Origin: Actinacidiphila guanduensis
GTDB taxonomy: Bacteria; Actinomycetota; Actinomycetes; Streptomycetales; Streptomycetaceae
Assembly: GCF_900103985.1 (NCBI RefSeq)
Contig: NZ_FNIE01000003.1
Span: 310,001 to 374,000 of the forward strand
Direction of reading: 5' to 3'
DNA length: 64,000 nt
Within the stretch, counting starts at the first letter, position 1; the number at the start of each line of letters is the position of its first letter. The notes under the pieces were generated by a model. It saw only the letters and a list, made by a program, of their open reading frames with translations, was not told the origin of the DNA and did no database searches. Positions 53,770-62,841 of this stretch are shown piece by piece. The position numbers were made by a program, and so were the translations under genes.

Positions 53770-53798
53770 AGCTTGGCCTAGACCTTTAGGGGTGTCAA
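53770..53798 (-). promoter_or_regulatory. dasA promoter
   Basis: On the minus strand TTGACA (53793-53798), a 17-base spacer and a weak -10 CAAGCT (53770-53775). The -35 is a perfect consensus; a dre core lies in the spacer, so bound DasR would block polymerase. Confidence 0.6.
53774..53785. promoter_or_regulatory. dre site in dasA promoter spacer
   Basis: TGGCCTAGACCT matches the DasR core at 10 of 12 positions and lies between the -35 and -10 of the putative dasA promoter. Confidence 0.8.
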
Positions 53799-53830
53799 GG
53801 GTGTATAAGAACACCCGTCGGGTCCGTTAT

Positions 53831-53868
53831 CGGACCGACACCATCGGACCGGACCACCGGACCGACAC
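53831..53868. repeat. GGACC-rich direct repeats between dasA and dasR
   Basis: CGGACCGACAC occurs twice (53831-53841 and 53858-53868), with two further GGACC copies between. The 309-base dasA-dasR gap also contains the dre sites; nothing else is recognised in it. Confidence 0.6.
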
Positions 53869-53928
53869 GTCGGCGGCGCCGACCGCCCACCGCCTCCCTC
53901 CGGCGGGGCGGCCCGTGCCACCATGTGA

Positions 53929-54756
<828 letters not shown>

Positions 54757-54916
54757 GCCCGCCCCCGGCACCCCGGCCGTCCCGCCGTTCCCGCGGTCCC
54801 CGCCCTTCTCCGCTCCCCCGTACGGCTGATGAACGCACAGGTAGTGACGCGCGTCACCGCACTCCCCTAGATTCCTGCGCACAGCAGTGATCACTCGAGG
54901 GACGGGAGCACCTACT

Positions 54917-55198
54917 GTGCCGCCAGACCAGGCCCAAGAACAGGAACAGCACCAGCCCGCGCACCGGCAGCCCGTCGTCACGCCCTCCCGCGTGGCGGCC
55001 GGGATCTGCCTGATCGCACCGTTCGTCGCCCTGCTGTGGGTGGGTTCCTACTCGCGGCAGACGCCGACCTTCATCGGCATCCCCTTCTTCTACTGGTACC
55101 AGCTCGCCTGGGTGCCGGTGGCCGCCGCGCTCACCTACACCGCCTACGTCCTGGTCCGCCGCGAGGAGCGGCTGCGCAAGGGGGGTGCGGGCCGGTGA
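54917..55198 (+). CDS. DUF3311 small membrane protein
   Basis: A 93-residue protein with a Gln/Pro-rich N-terminus and two membrane helices (ICLIAPFVALLWVGSYS and GIPFFYWYQLAWVPVAAALTYTAYVL). GTG at 54917. DUF3311 proteins commonly precede a sodium-solute symporter, and the next start overlaps its stop (GTGA). Probably a small accessory subunit of that transporter, comparable to YhjB/YhjC-type pairs. Confidence 0.85.
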   Translation: MPPDQAQEQEQHQPAHRQPVVTPSRVAAGICLIAPFVALLWVGSYSRQTPTFIGIPFFYWYQLAWVPVAAALTYTAYVLVRREERLRKGGAGR

Positions 55199-56826
55199 AG
55201 AACGACGTCAACGGCGTCGCGCTCGGCGTCTTCATCTTCTTCTTCCTCGCCGTCACGGTGATGGGTTTCCTGGCCGCCCGCTGGCGGCGCGCGGAGAACG
55301 CGCTGCACCTGGACGAATGGGGCCTGGGCGGGCGGAGCTTCGGCACCTGGGTGACCTGGTTCCTGCTCGGCGGCGACCTCTACACCGCGTACACCTTCGT
55401 CGCCGTGCCGGCGGCGATCTACGGGGCCGGCGCCTCCGGGTTCTTCGCCGTCCCGTACACGATCGTGGCCTATCCGCTGGTCTTCCTCTTCCTGCCGCGG
55501 CTGTGGTCGGTCTCGCACAAGCACGGCTACGTCACCTCCTCGGACTTCATCCGCGGCCGGTTCGGCTCCAAGGCGCTGTCGGTGGCCGTCGCGCTCACCG
55601 GCATCGTGGCCACCATGCCGTACATCGCACTCCAACTCGTCGGCATCCAGGCGGTGCTGGACGTCCTGGGGGTGGGCGGCGGCCACTCCACCAACTGGTT
55701 CGTCAAGGACCTGCCGCTGCTGATCGCCTTCGGCGTGCTCGCCGCCTACACCTACTCCTCGGGCCTGCGGGCACCCGCGCTGATCGCCTTCGTCAAGGAC
55801 GCGCTGATCTACATCGTCATCGCGGTGGCGATCATCTACATCCCGTACAAGCTGGGCGGGTTCGACGACATCTTCCACAAGGCGGGCACCGCGTACGCGG
55901 TCACCAACCCGGCCACCGGCAAGCCGCGCGGTTCGCTCACCGTCGCCCCGCAGGCCCAATGGGCCTACGCCACCTTGGCGATGGGCTCGGCGATGGCGCT
56001 CTTCCTCTACCCGCACTCGGTGACCGCGGTGCTGTCCGGCAAGAGCCGCAACGTGATCCGCCGCAACACCACGATCCTGCCGCTGTACTCGCTGATGCTC
56101 GGCCTGCTGGCCATGCTCGGCTTCATGGCGGTCGCCGACGGCGTCGGCAAGGGCATCAAGGGCTACAACGCCCAACTCGCCATCCCCCAGCTGTTCGAGA
56201 ACATCTTCCCCAGTTGGTTCGCCGGGATCGCGTTCGCCGCCATCGGCATCGGCGCCCTCGTGCCGGCGGCCATCATGTCCATCGCGGCCGCGAACCTGTT
56301 CACCCGCAACATCTACAAGGACCTCTTCCGGCCGAACGCCTCGCCCGCCGAGGAGACCCGCGTCTCGAAGATCGTCTCCCTGGTGGTGAAGGTGGGCGCG
56401 CTCGTCTTCGTGCTCTCCATGGACAAGACGGTGGCGATCAACTTCCAGCTGCTGGGCGGCATCTGGATCCTGCAGACGGTGCCCACGATCGTCGGCGGCC
56501 TGTTCACCCGGTGGTTCCACCGCTGGGCGCTGCTGGCCGGCTGGGCGGCGGGCATGGCCTACGGCACCTGGAAGGCGTACGACCAGTCCAGCCCGACGCA
56601 GGCGCACTTCGGCGGCAACTCCGACACCATCCCGTGGATCGGCAAGATCGGGTACATCGGGCTCACCGCCTTCGTCCTCAACCTGGCCGTCGCCGTCGTC
56701 CTCACCCTGGTGCTGCGCGCCCTGCGCGCGCCGGCCGGCACCGACGAGACGTCCCTGTCCGACTACACGGTGGAGGCCGGCGAACAGGGCGTGGCTGCCG
56801 AACTCCCGGAGCCCGCGGGGGCGTAG
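55195..56826 (+). CDS. Sodium:solute symporter (SSS family, MctP-like)
   Basis: A 543-residue transporter with about 13 membrane helices, resembling monocarboxylate permease MctP and related symporters. Conserved segments LGGRSFGTWVTWFLLGGDLYTAYTFVAVP and GIGALVPAAIMSIAAANLFTRNIYKDLF are typical of the SSS fold. GTG at 55195 overlaps the DUF3311 stop. Substrate could be acetate, pyruvate, lactate or other carboxylates; not decidable from sequence alone. Confidence 0.9.
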   Translation: MKNDVNGVALGVFIFFFLAVTVMGFLAARWRRAENALHLDEWGLGGRSFGTWVTWFLLGGDLYTAYTFVAVPAAIYGAGASGFFAVPYTIVAYPLVFLFLPRLWSVSHKHGYVTSSDFIRGRFGSKALSVAVALTGIVATMPYIALQLVGIQAVLDVLGVGGGHSTNWFVKDLPLLIAFGVLAAYTYSSGLRAPALIAFVKDALIYIVIAVAIIYIPYKLGGFDDIFHKAGTAYAVTNPATGKPRGSLTVAPQAQWAYATLAMGSAMALFLYPHSVTAVLSGKSRNVIRRNTTILPLYSLMLGLLAMLGFMAVADGVGKGIKGYNAQLAIPQLFENIFPSWFAGIAFAAIGIGALVPAAIMSIAAANLFTRNIYKDLFRPNASPAEETRVSKIVSLVVKVGALVFVLSMDKTVAINFQLLGGIWILQTVPTIVGGLFTRWFHRWALLAGWAAGMAYGTWKAYDQSSPTQAHFGGNSDTIPWIGKIGYIGLTAFVLNLAVAVVLTLVLRALRAPAGTDETSLSDYTVEAGEQGVAAELPEPAGA

Positions 56827-56909
56827 GAGGTCTCAGGGGCCCGTAGCGGTCCTGCCGTGGGCGGTCCCCGCGTGCTGCCGAAGGCGCGCGGGGACCGCAC
56901 GCGAGCAGG

Positions 56910-57875
56910 CTACGACCGCCGGCCCTCCCCGCGGAACGCCCGCCGGTAGGACTGCGGGGTGGTGCCCGTCCAGCGCCCGAAGTGGTGGCGCAGCGTGGCC
57001 GCGTTGCCGAAGCCGGCCCGGCCCGCGACAGCGTCGATCGTCTCGTCGGTGCCCTCCAGCAACTCCCGCGCCAGCAGCACCCGCTGGCCCAGCAGCCAGC
57101 GGTACGGCGTGGTGCCGGTCTCCTGCTGGAACCGCCGGGCGAAGGTGCGCGGCGACATGTGCGCGCGGGCGGCGAGTTCCTCCACCGTGACCTCGCGGTC
57201 CAGGTGCCGCTCCATCCAGGCCAGCACGCCGGAGACCGGGTCGCTCTTGGCCCGCGGCAGCGGCCGGTCCACGAACTGCGCCTGGCCGCCCTCGCGGTGC
57301 GGCGGCACCACCATCCGCCGGGCTATCCCGTTGGCCACCGCGCTGCCCTGCTCGCGCCGTACGAGGTGCAGGCAGGCGTCGATGCCGGCGGCGGTGCCCG
57401 CGGAGGTGGTGACGCCGGCGTCGTCCACATAGAGCACGTCGGGCTCCACGACGGCCTCGGGGTAGCGCCGGGCGAGGGTGGCGGCGTGGCGCCAGTGCGC
57501 GGCGCACCGCCGCCCGTCGAGCAGCCCGGCGGCGCCCAGCACGAAGACGCCCGAGCAGACGCTGAGCACGGTGGCGCCGCGGTCGACCGCCCGGTTGAGC
57601 GCGGCGAGCAGCGGGCGGGGGAACTCCCGGTCGCTGAAGTCGTCCCCGGCCGGCACCGCGACCAGGTCCGCCTCCTCCAGCCGGTCCAGGTCCTCGGCCA
57701 CCCGCAGCGAGAACCCCGCGTGCGTGGCCACGTCGGCGCCCTCGGCGGAGACCACCGCGAAGTCGTAGACGGGCAGGCCCTCGTCGCTGCGGTCGAGGCC
57801 GAACACCTCGCACAGCACGCCCAGTTCGAAGGGGTGGACGCCGTCCACCACCGCCACGGCCACGTTCTGCAGCAT
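56910..57875 (-). CDS. GlxA-type AraC-family regulator (DJ-1/PfpI domain fusion)
   Basis: A 321-residue regulator: an N-terminal DJ-1/PfpI-like domain with the nucleophile-elbow Cys in SVCSGVFVLGAAGLLDG, and a C-terminal AraC domain (VTVEELAARAHMSPRTFARRFQQETGTTPYRWLL; GFGNAATLRHHFGRWTGTTPQSYRRAF). Start ATG at 57875; one at 57887 is possible. An 11-base inverted repeat lies 16 bases upstream, between it and the divergent small gene. It is near nrdAB; S. coelicolor has an AraC-like gene nrdS at its nrd locus, but downstream. Confidence 0.9.
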   Translation of the reverse strand: MLQNVAVAVVDGVHPFELGVLCEVFGLDRSDEGLPVYDFAVVSAEGADVATHAGFSLRVAEDLDRLEEADLVAVPAGDDFSDREFPRPLLAALNRAVDRGATVLSVCSGVFVLGAAGLLDGRRCAAHWRHAATLARRYPEAVVEPDVLYVDDAGVTTSAGTAAGIDACLHLVRREQGSAVANGIARRMVVPPHREGGQAQFVDRPLPRAKSDPVSGVLAWMERHLDREVTVEELAARAHMSPRTFARRFQQETGTTPYRWLLGQRVLLARELLEGTDETIDAVAGRAGFGNAATLRHHFGRWTGTTPQSYRRAFRGEGRRS

Positions 57876-57891
57876 GCCCCCGAGCATCGCA

Positions 57892-57932
57892 CAGTGGCAG
57901 GATGTTTGGGTAGTACGACAGTCCTGCCACTG
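57892..57932. promoter_or_regulatory. Long inverted repeat before AraC-type gene
   Basis: CAGTGGCAGGA (57892-57902) and TCCTGCCACTG (57922-57932) are perfect 11-base arms 19 bases apart; the right arm is followed by a further TCCTGG. A likely operator for the AraC-type regulator, shared with the divergent gene. Confidence 0.7.
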
Positions 57933-57965
57933 TCCTGGTGTAAGCACCGCGAGCAGGCTGGACCC

Positions 57966-58259
57966 ATGACCATTCTCCTGGACATCGCGGCCCTGCTGGC
58001 CCTCCTGCTCGCCCTGACCTTCGTGCCCGTCCTGGGGCTCCGCCACGAGGCGCGGATCACCCGGCAGTTGCGCGCCGCCGAGGCGCGCCGCGCCCGCGAG
58101 GAGGCCGAACCGGCTTCGCGGAGCCTTCCCGCACGGCTCCCCGGCTACGTGCCGCAGGGCCGAAGGCAGCCCCCGGCGCCCCGTACGGCCTCGCCCGCAG
58201 CCGGTATCGACACACCAGCGACACGCTCGACGCCACAACATCTGGGGGTAGTTCGCTGA
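57966..58259 (+). CDS. Small single-helix membrane protein, hypothetical
   Basis: A 97-residue protein with one N-terminal membrane helix (about 4-24: ILLDIAALLALLLALTFVPVLGL), a short charged helix (HEARITRQLRAAEARRAREEAE) and a disordered tail. ATG at 57966, weak ribosome site. It ends just before the cobalamin riboswitch, so read-through into nrdA is conceivable. Not recognised; could be a chance frame, but GC3 pattern and hydrophobic start favour a gene. Confidence 0.5.
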   Translation: MTILLDIAALLALLLALTFVPVLGLRHEARITRQLRAAEARRAREEAEPASRSLPARLPGYVPQGRRQPPAPRTASPAAGIDTPATRSTPQHLGVVR

Positions 58260-58274
58260 ACCAGCCCCCACATG

Positions 58275-58445
58275 TATGCTCGTCACCGTTGCCGCAGGGG
58301 AAGCCGGTGTGAATCCGGCGCTGCCCCGCAACGGTGAGCGGCCGTGCCCCGGCACGTCCGCGCAGCCCGATCGCCTGACGGCAGCGCGCCGCGCGCACGC
58401 GTGCGGCGCACCCGTCCGGGCCTCGTGGAGTGGGCCGACGGACGC
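58275..58445 (+). promoter_or_regulatory. Cobalamin (adenosylcobalamin) riboswitch upstream of nrdAB
   Basis: The conserved core runs through GGGGAAGCCGGTGTGAATCC (58297-58316) and the CGCAACGGTGA segment, with the B12-box-like AGCCCGATCGCCTGACGGC at about 58364-58382. A hairpin CGTCCGGGCC/GGCC-GACGGACG (58413-58444) follows and may terminate transcription or hide the ribosome site when B12 is bound. Class Ia nrdABS of S. coelicolor is known to be repressed by B12 through such an element, because class II NrdJ then takes over. Confidence 0.93.
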
Positions 58446-58533
58446 ACGGCGGCCTGCCCGGAACCGGGCCCGCTCCGCCCTGCCTTCCGTCCCTCCCGCG
58501 CGGCCGCCGCCGCGTTCGAGGGAGAGCACCCGT

Positions 58534-60951
58534 ATGACCTTCGCACCCACCGCGCCCGCAGCCGAGGACACCGCAGCCCCGCGGGCCGCCGGCACCACAG
58601 GACCGGCCGGACCGGCCGACCCCGCAGGGGATGCGCTCCTGCACGAACTGCTCGCCCTCACCTCGGACCTGCCCGACACCGACCCCGGCCGGGTGGCCGC
58701 CGCCGCCCTGCGTGGCCGCAGCGCCGCCGCGGACCCGGCCGAACTGCGGGCGCTGGCCACCGAAGCCGCCGCGGGACTGATCGCCGAGGACCCGGCCTAC
58801 TCGCGCCTGGCCGCGCGCCTGCTGACCCGCACCGTCGCCGAGGAGGCCGCGGGCCAGGGCGCCACCTCCTTCTCGGCCTCGATCGCGGTCGGCCACCGCG
58901 AGGGCCTGATCGCCGACCGCACCGCCGACTTCGCCGCCCGGCACGCGGCCCGCCTGGACGCCCTGGTCGAGCAGGCCGTGGCCGAGGGCGCCGACGACCG
59001 CTTCGGCTACTTCGGCCTGCGCACCCTGCACAGCCGCTACCTGCTGCGGCACCCGATCACCCGCCACGTCGTCGAGACCCCGCAGCACTTCATGCTCCGG
59101 GTGGCCGCGGGCCTGGCGGAGGACGACACGGCCCGCGCCGCGGACGAGGTGGCCGCCCTCTACCGGCTGATGAACCGGCTGGAGTACCTGCCGAGTTCGC
59201 CCACCCTCTTCAACTCCGGCACCCGCCATCCGCAGATGTCCTCCTGCTACCTGCTGGACTCCCCGCTGGATGAGCTGGACTCCATCTACGAGCGCTACGC
59301 GCAGATCGCCCGCCTGTCCAAGCACGCCGGCGGCATCGGCCTGTCCTGGTCCCGGGTGCGGGCCCGCGGTTCGCTGATCCGCGGCACCAACGGCCACTCC
59401 AACGGCATCGTGCCCTTCCTGAAGACGCTGGACGCCTCGGTGGCCGCCGTCAACCAGGGCGGGCGCCGCAAGGGTGCCGCCGCGGTCTACCTGGAGACCT
59501 GGCACACCGACATCGAGGAGTTCCTGGAACTGCGCGACAACACCGGCGAGGACGCCCGCCGCACCCACAACCTCAACCTCGCCCACTGGGTGCCCGACGA
59601 GTTCATGCGCCGGGTCGAGCAGGACCGGCCCTGGTCGCTCTTCTCGCCCGCGGACGTCCCCGAACTGGTGGACCTGTGGGGTGCGGAGTTCGACGCCGCC
59701 TACCGCCGGGCCGAGGCCGCGGGACTGGCCCAGAAGACGCTCCCCGCACGGGAGTTGTACGGGCGGATGATGCGCACCCTGGCGCAGACCGGCCAGGGCT
59801 GGATGACGTTCAAGGACGCCGCCAACCGCACCGCCAACCAGACCGCCCGGCCCGGCCGCACCGTCCACTCCTCCAACCTGTGCACCGAGATCCTGGAGGT
59901 CACCGACGACTCCGAGACGGCCGTGTGCAACCTGGGCTCGGTGAACCTCGGCGCCTTCGTCACCCCCGAGGGCACGATGGACTGGGAGCGGCTGGACGCC
60001 ACCGTGCACACCGCGGTGACCTTCCTGGACCGCGTGGTGGACATCAACTTCTACCCGACCGAGCAGGCCGGCCGCTCCAACTCCCGCTGGCGCCCGGTGG
60101 GGCTGGGCGTGATGGGCCTGCAGGACGTGTTCTTCAAGCTGCGGCTGCCCTTCGACTCCCCGCAGGCACGGGAGTTGTCCACCCGCATCGCCGAGCGCGT
60201 GATGCTCGCCGCCTACGAGGCGTCCTGCGGCCTCGCCGAGCGCAATGGCCCGCTGCCGGCCTGGGACCAGACCCGCACCGCCGACGGCGTGCTCCACCCG
60301 GACCACTACGGGGCCGAGTTCGCCTGGCCCGAGCGGTGGGCCGCGCTGCGCACCCGGATCGCCGCGGCAGGCCTGCGCAACTCCCTGCTGCTGGCCATCG
60401 CGCCGACCGCCACCATCGCCTCGATCGCCGGCGCGTACGAGTGCATCGAGCCGCAGGTGTCCAACCTCTTCAAGCGCGAGACGCTCTCGGGCGAGTTCCT
60501 CCAGGTCAACTCCTACCTGGTGGCCGACCTGAAGCGGCTCGGCGTGTGGGACGAGCAGTCCCGCGAGGCGCTGCGCGAGGCCAACGGCTCGGTCCAGGGC
60601 TTCGGCCGGGTGCCCGCCGAGGTGCGCGCCCTGTACCGCACGGCGTGGGAGCTGCCGCAGCGCGCCCTGATCGACATGGCGGCGGCCCGCACGCCCTTCC
60701 TGGACCAGAGCCAGTCGCTGAACCTATTCATGGAGACCCCCACCATCGGCAAGCTCAGCTCGATGTACGCCTACGCCTGGCAGCGCGGCCTGAAGACCAC
60801 GTACTACCTGCGGTCCCGGCCTGCGACCCGGATCGCCCGCGCCGCCCAGGCAGCGCCCGCCACCCCTGTCCCCCTTCCCGGGCCGGCCGCCGACGCCGAC
60901 GCGATCGCCTGCTCCCTGGAGAACCCCGAGTCCTGCGAGGCATGCCAGTGA
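58534..60951 (+). CDS. nrdA: Class Ia ribonucleotide reductase large subunit
   Basis: An 805-residue R1 subunit. Catalytic motifs: SSCYLLDS with the first redox Cys, HSSNLCTEILE with the thiyl-radical Cys flanked by Asn and Glu, VCNLGSVNL with the second redox Cys, and APTATIASIAG. The tail ends CEACQ, the Cys pair that shuttles electrons from thioredoxin. The N-terminal about 95 residues are Ala/Pro-rich and I see no ATP-cone, so overall activity control by dATP may be missing. ATG at 58534 after GAGGGAG. Reduces ribonucleoside diphosphates in the cytoplasm. Confidence 0.95.
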   Translation: MTFAPTAPAAEDTAAPRAAGTTGPAGPADPAGDALLHELLALTSDLPDTDPGRVAAAALRGRSAAADPAELRALATEAAAGLIAEDPAYSRLAARLLTRTVAEEAAGQGATSFSASIAVGHREGLIADRTADFAARHAARLDALVEQAVAEGADDRFGYFGLRTLHSRYLLRHPITRHVVETPQHFMLRVAAGLAEDDTARAADEVAALYRLMNRLEYLPSSPTLFNSGTRHPQMSSCYLLDSPLDELDSIYERYAQIARLSKHAGGIGLSWSRVRARGSLIRGTNGHSNGIVPFLKTLDASVAAVNQGGRRKGAAAVYLETWHTDIEEFLELRDNTGEDARRTHNLNLAHWVPDEFMRRVEQDRPWSLFSPADVPELVDLWGAEFDAAYRRAEAAGLAQKTLPARELYGRMMRTLAQTGQGWMTFKDAANRTANQTARPGRTVHSSNLCTEILEVTDDSETAVCNLGSVNLGAFVTPEGTMDWERLDATVHTAVTFLDRVVDINFYPTEQAGRSNSRWRPVGLGVMGLQDVFFKLRLPFDSPQARELSTRIAERVMLAAYEASCGLAERNGPLPAWDQTRTADGVLHPDHYGAEFAWPERWAALRTRIAAAGLRNSLLLAIAPTATIASIAGAYECIEPQVSNLFKRETLSGEFLQVNSYLVADLKRLGVWDEQSREALREANGSVQGFGRVPAEVRALYRTAWELPQRALIDMAAARTPFLDQSQSLNLFMETPTIGKLSSMYAYAWQRGLKTTYYLRSRPATRIARAAQAAPATPVPLPGPAADADAIACSLENPESCEACQ

Positions 60952-61967
60952 CCACCACCGAGACCGCCAGGAACCTGCTCGACCCCGGTTTCGAGCTGAC
61001 CCTGCGCCCCATGCGCTACCCGGACTTCTACGAGCGCTACCGGGACGCCATCAAGAACACCTGGACCGTGGAGGAGGTCGACCTGCACTCCGACGTCGCC
61101 GACCTCGCCAGGCTCTCGCCCGCCGAGCAGCACCTGATCGGCCGGCTGGTCGCCTTCTTCGCCACCGGCGACTCGATCGTCGCCAACAACCTGGTGCTCA
61201 CCCTCTACAAGCACATCAACTCCCCCGAGGCGCGCCTCTACCTGAGCCGCCAGCTCTTCGAGGAGGCCGTCCACGTCCAGTTCTACCTGACGCTGCTCGA
61301 CACCTACCTGCCCGATCCCGAGGACCGCGCGGCCGCGTTCGACGCGGTGGAGAGCATCCCCTCCATCCGCGAGAAGGCGCAGTTCTGCTTCCGCTGGATG
61401 GACTCGGTGGAGTCGGTGGACCGCCTGGAGTCGTCCGCCGACCGCCGCCGCTTCCTGCTCAACCTGATCTGCTTCGCCGCCTGCATCGAGGGCCTGTTCT
61501 TCTACGGCGCCTTCGCCTACGTCTACTGGTTCCGCTCCCGCGGCCTGCTGCACGGCCTGGCCACCGGCACCAACTGGGTGTTCCGCGACGAGACCATGCA
61601 CATGTCCTTCGCCTTCGACGTGGTGGACACCGTCCGCAAGGAGGAGCCGGAGCTCTTCGACGCCGAACTCGGCGGCCAGGTCACCGAGATGCTGCGGGAG
61701 GCGGTCGACGCCGAGCTGCAGTTCGCCCGCGACCTGTGCGGCGACGGGCTGCCCGGGATGAACACCGACTCGATGCGCGAGTACCTGCAGTGCGTGGCCG
61801 ACCAGCGGCTGGTCCGGCTCGGCTTCGCCCCGGTGTACGGCTCGGCCAACCCCTTCCCGTTCATGGAGCTGCAGGGCGTGCAGGAACTCACCAACTTCTT
61901 CGAGCGCCGCCCGTCCGCCTACCAGGTCGCGGTGGAGGGCAGCGTCTCCCTGACCGAGGACTTCTGA
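60948..61967 (+). CDS. nrdB: Class Ia ribonucleotide reductase small subunit
   Basis: A 339-residue R2 ferritin-like subunit. Diiron ligands are seen in FATGDSIVANN, LFEEAVHVQFY (EExxH with the neighbouring Tyr candidate), CIEGLFFYGAF and RDETMHMSF. The GTG at 60948 is chosen because it overlaps the nrdA stop as GTGA and has GAGG at a good distance; ATG at 60942 is alternative. Generates the tyrosyl or related radical needed by NrdA. A strong hairpin follows directly and no nrdS-like gene lies after it. Confidence 0.94.
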   Translation: MTTTETARNLLDPGFELTLRPMRYPDFYERYRDAIKNTWTVEEVDLHSDVADLARLSPAEQHLIGRLVAFFATGDSIVANNLVLTLYKHINSPEARLYLSRQLFEEAVHVQFYLTLLDTYLPDPEDRAAAFDAVESIPSIREKAQFCFRWMDSVESVDRLESSADRRRFLLNLICFAACIEGLFFYGAFAYVYWFRSRGLLHGLATGTNWVFRDETMHMSFAFDVVDTVRKEEPELFDAELGGQVTEMLREAVDAELQFARDLCGDGLPGMNTDSMREYLQCVADQRLVRLGFAPVYGSANPFPFMELQGVQELTNFFERRPSAYQVAVEGSVSLTEDF

Positions 61968-61972
61968 CCCCG

Positions 61973-62012
61973 GGCGGGGCGCCCCGGCTCCATCGGGTCG
62001 GGGCGCCCCGCC
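61973..62012. terminator. Terminator after nrdAB
   Basis: GGCGGGGCGCCCCG pairs perfectly with CGGGGCGCCCCGCC (14-base stem, 12-base loop), six bases after the nrdB stop. Confidence 0.88.
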
Positions 62013-62187
62013 GTGCCGTCGTGGACACGGCTGGTGACCGCGGATAACGTGAGTCAGCCAACGTTGCAGAAGTGGCCGCCACACGTGGCTCGGCCGGCCC
62101 GGGGGAGCCCTGCCAACGCCTGTCTCCTCGGCCGTCCTCGCGTGCCCGCGGCCCCGCACACCTCGACCAGCGGAGACAGGCACTCAC

Positions 62188-62841
62188 ATGGCACGACGCA
62201 CCACCGCACTCGCCGCCACGGGCTCGCTCGCGGCCGCCGCGCTCCTCCTCACCGCCTGCGGCGGGGGCGGCAGCGACAGCAAGATCACCTCGAGCCCGGC
62301 GGCGCCCACGACATCGGCGCCGGCCACGAGCGCCCCGGCGACCACCCCCGCGGCCGCGGACGGCCCCACCTTCGACTTCCCGAGCGACGTCAAGGTCGTC
62401 GTGGACCCCGACACGACGGGCGACGCGACGAAGGACGCGATCCTGAAGGACCAGGCCTACGGCGAACAGGCGATCTTCCTCGCCATCGCCAAACTCGACC
62501 CCAAGCTCCCGCAGTTGCAGACCTACGTCGGCGGCGACGCGCTGCAGAGCTGGATCGACAAGGTCAAGTGGGGCCAGTCGCACCACCGTTCGGTCACCGG
62601 GACCACGCAGTTCTACCAGCGCACCGTGCACGTCACGGGGTCGGACACGGCGAACGTGACGTTCTGCGAGAGCGAGCGCGCGGCCTACGACAAGGACACC
62701 ACGACCGGCAGGACGATCAAGACCACACCGAGCCCTGACGACTTCACCCAGCACCTGGCGATGATGCAGAAGGGCAGCGACGGCGTCTGGAAGATGACCA
62801 CCTACCAGTCGCAGAAGGGGGCGAAGGCATGCCAGCGCTGA
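62188..62841 (+). CDS. Predicted lipoprotein of unknown function
   Basis: A 217-residue lipoprotein: signal peptide with lipobox LLTAC (lipidated Cys24), a Ser/Thr/Ala/Pro linker (about 30-58), then a globular region (FDFPSDVKVVVDPDTTGDATKDAILKDQ to the C-terminus) that resembles an NTF2/SnoaL-like cone by its mix of helix, VTFCESE and WKMTTYQSQKG strands. ATG at 62188. Two cysteines in the mature part may pair. The stop overlaps the next start by 13 bases. Not recognised. Confidence 0.8.
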   Translation: MARRTTALAATGSLAAAALLLTACGGGGSDSKITSSPAAPTTSAPATSAPATTPAAADGPTFDFPSDVKVVVDPDTTGDATKDAILKDQAYGEQAIFLAIAKLDPKLPQLQTYVGGDALQSWIDKVKWGQSHHRSVTGTTQFYQRTVHVTGSDTANVTFCESERAAYDKDTTTGRTIKTTPSPDDFTQHLAMMQKGSDGVWKMTTYQSQKGAKACQR

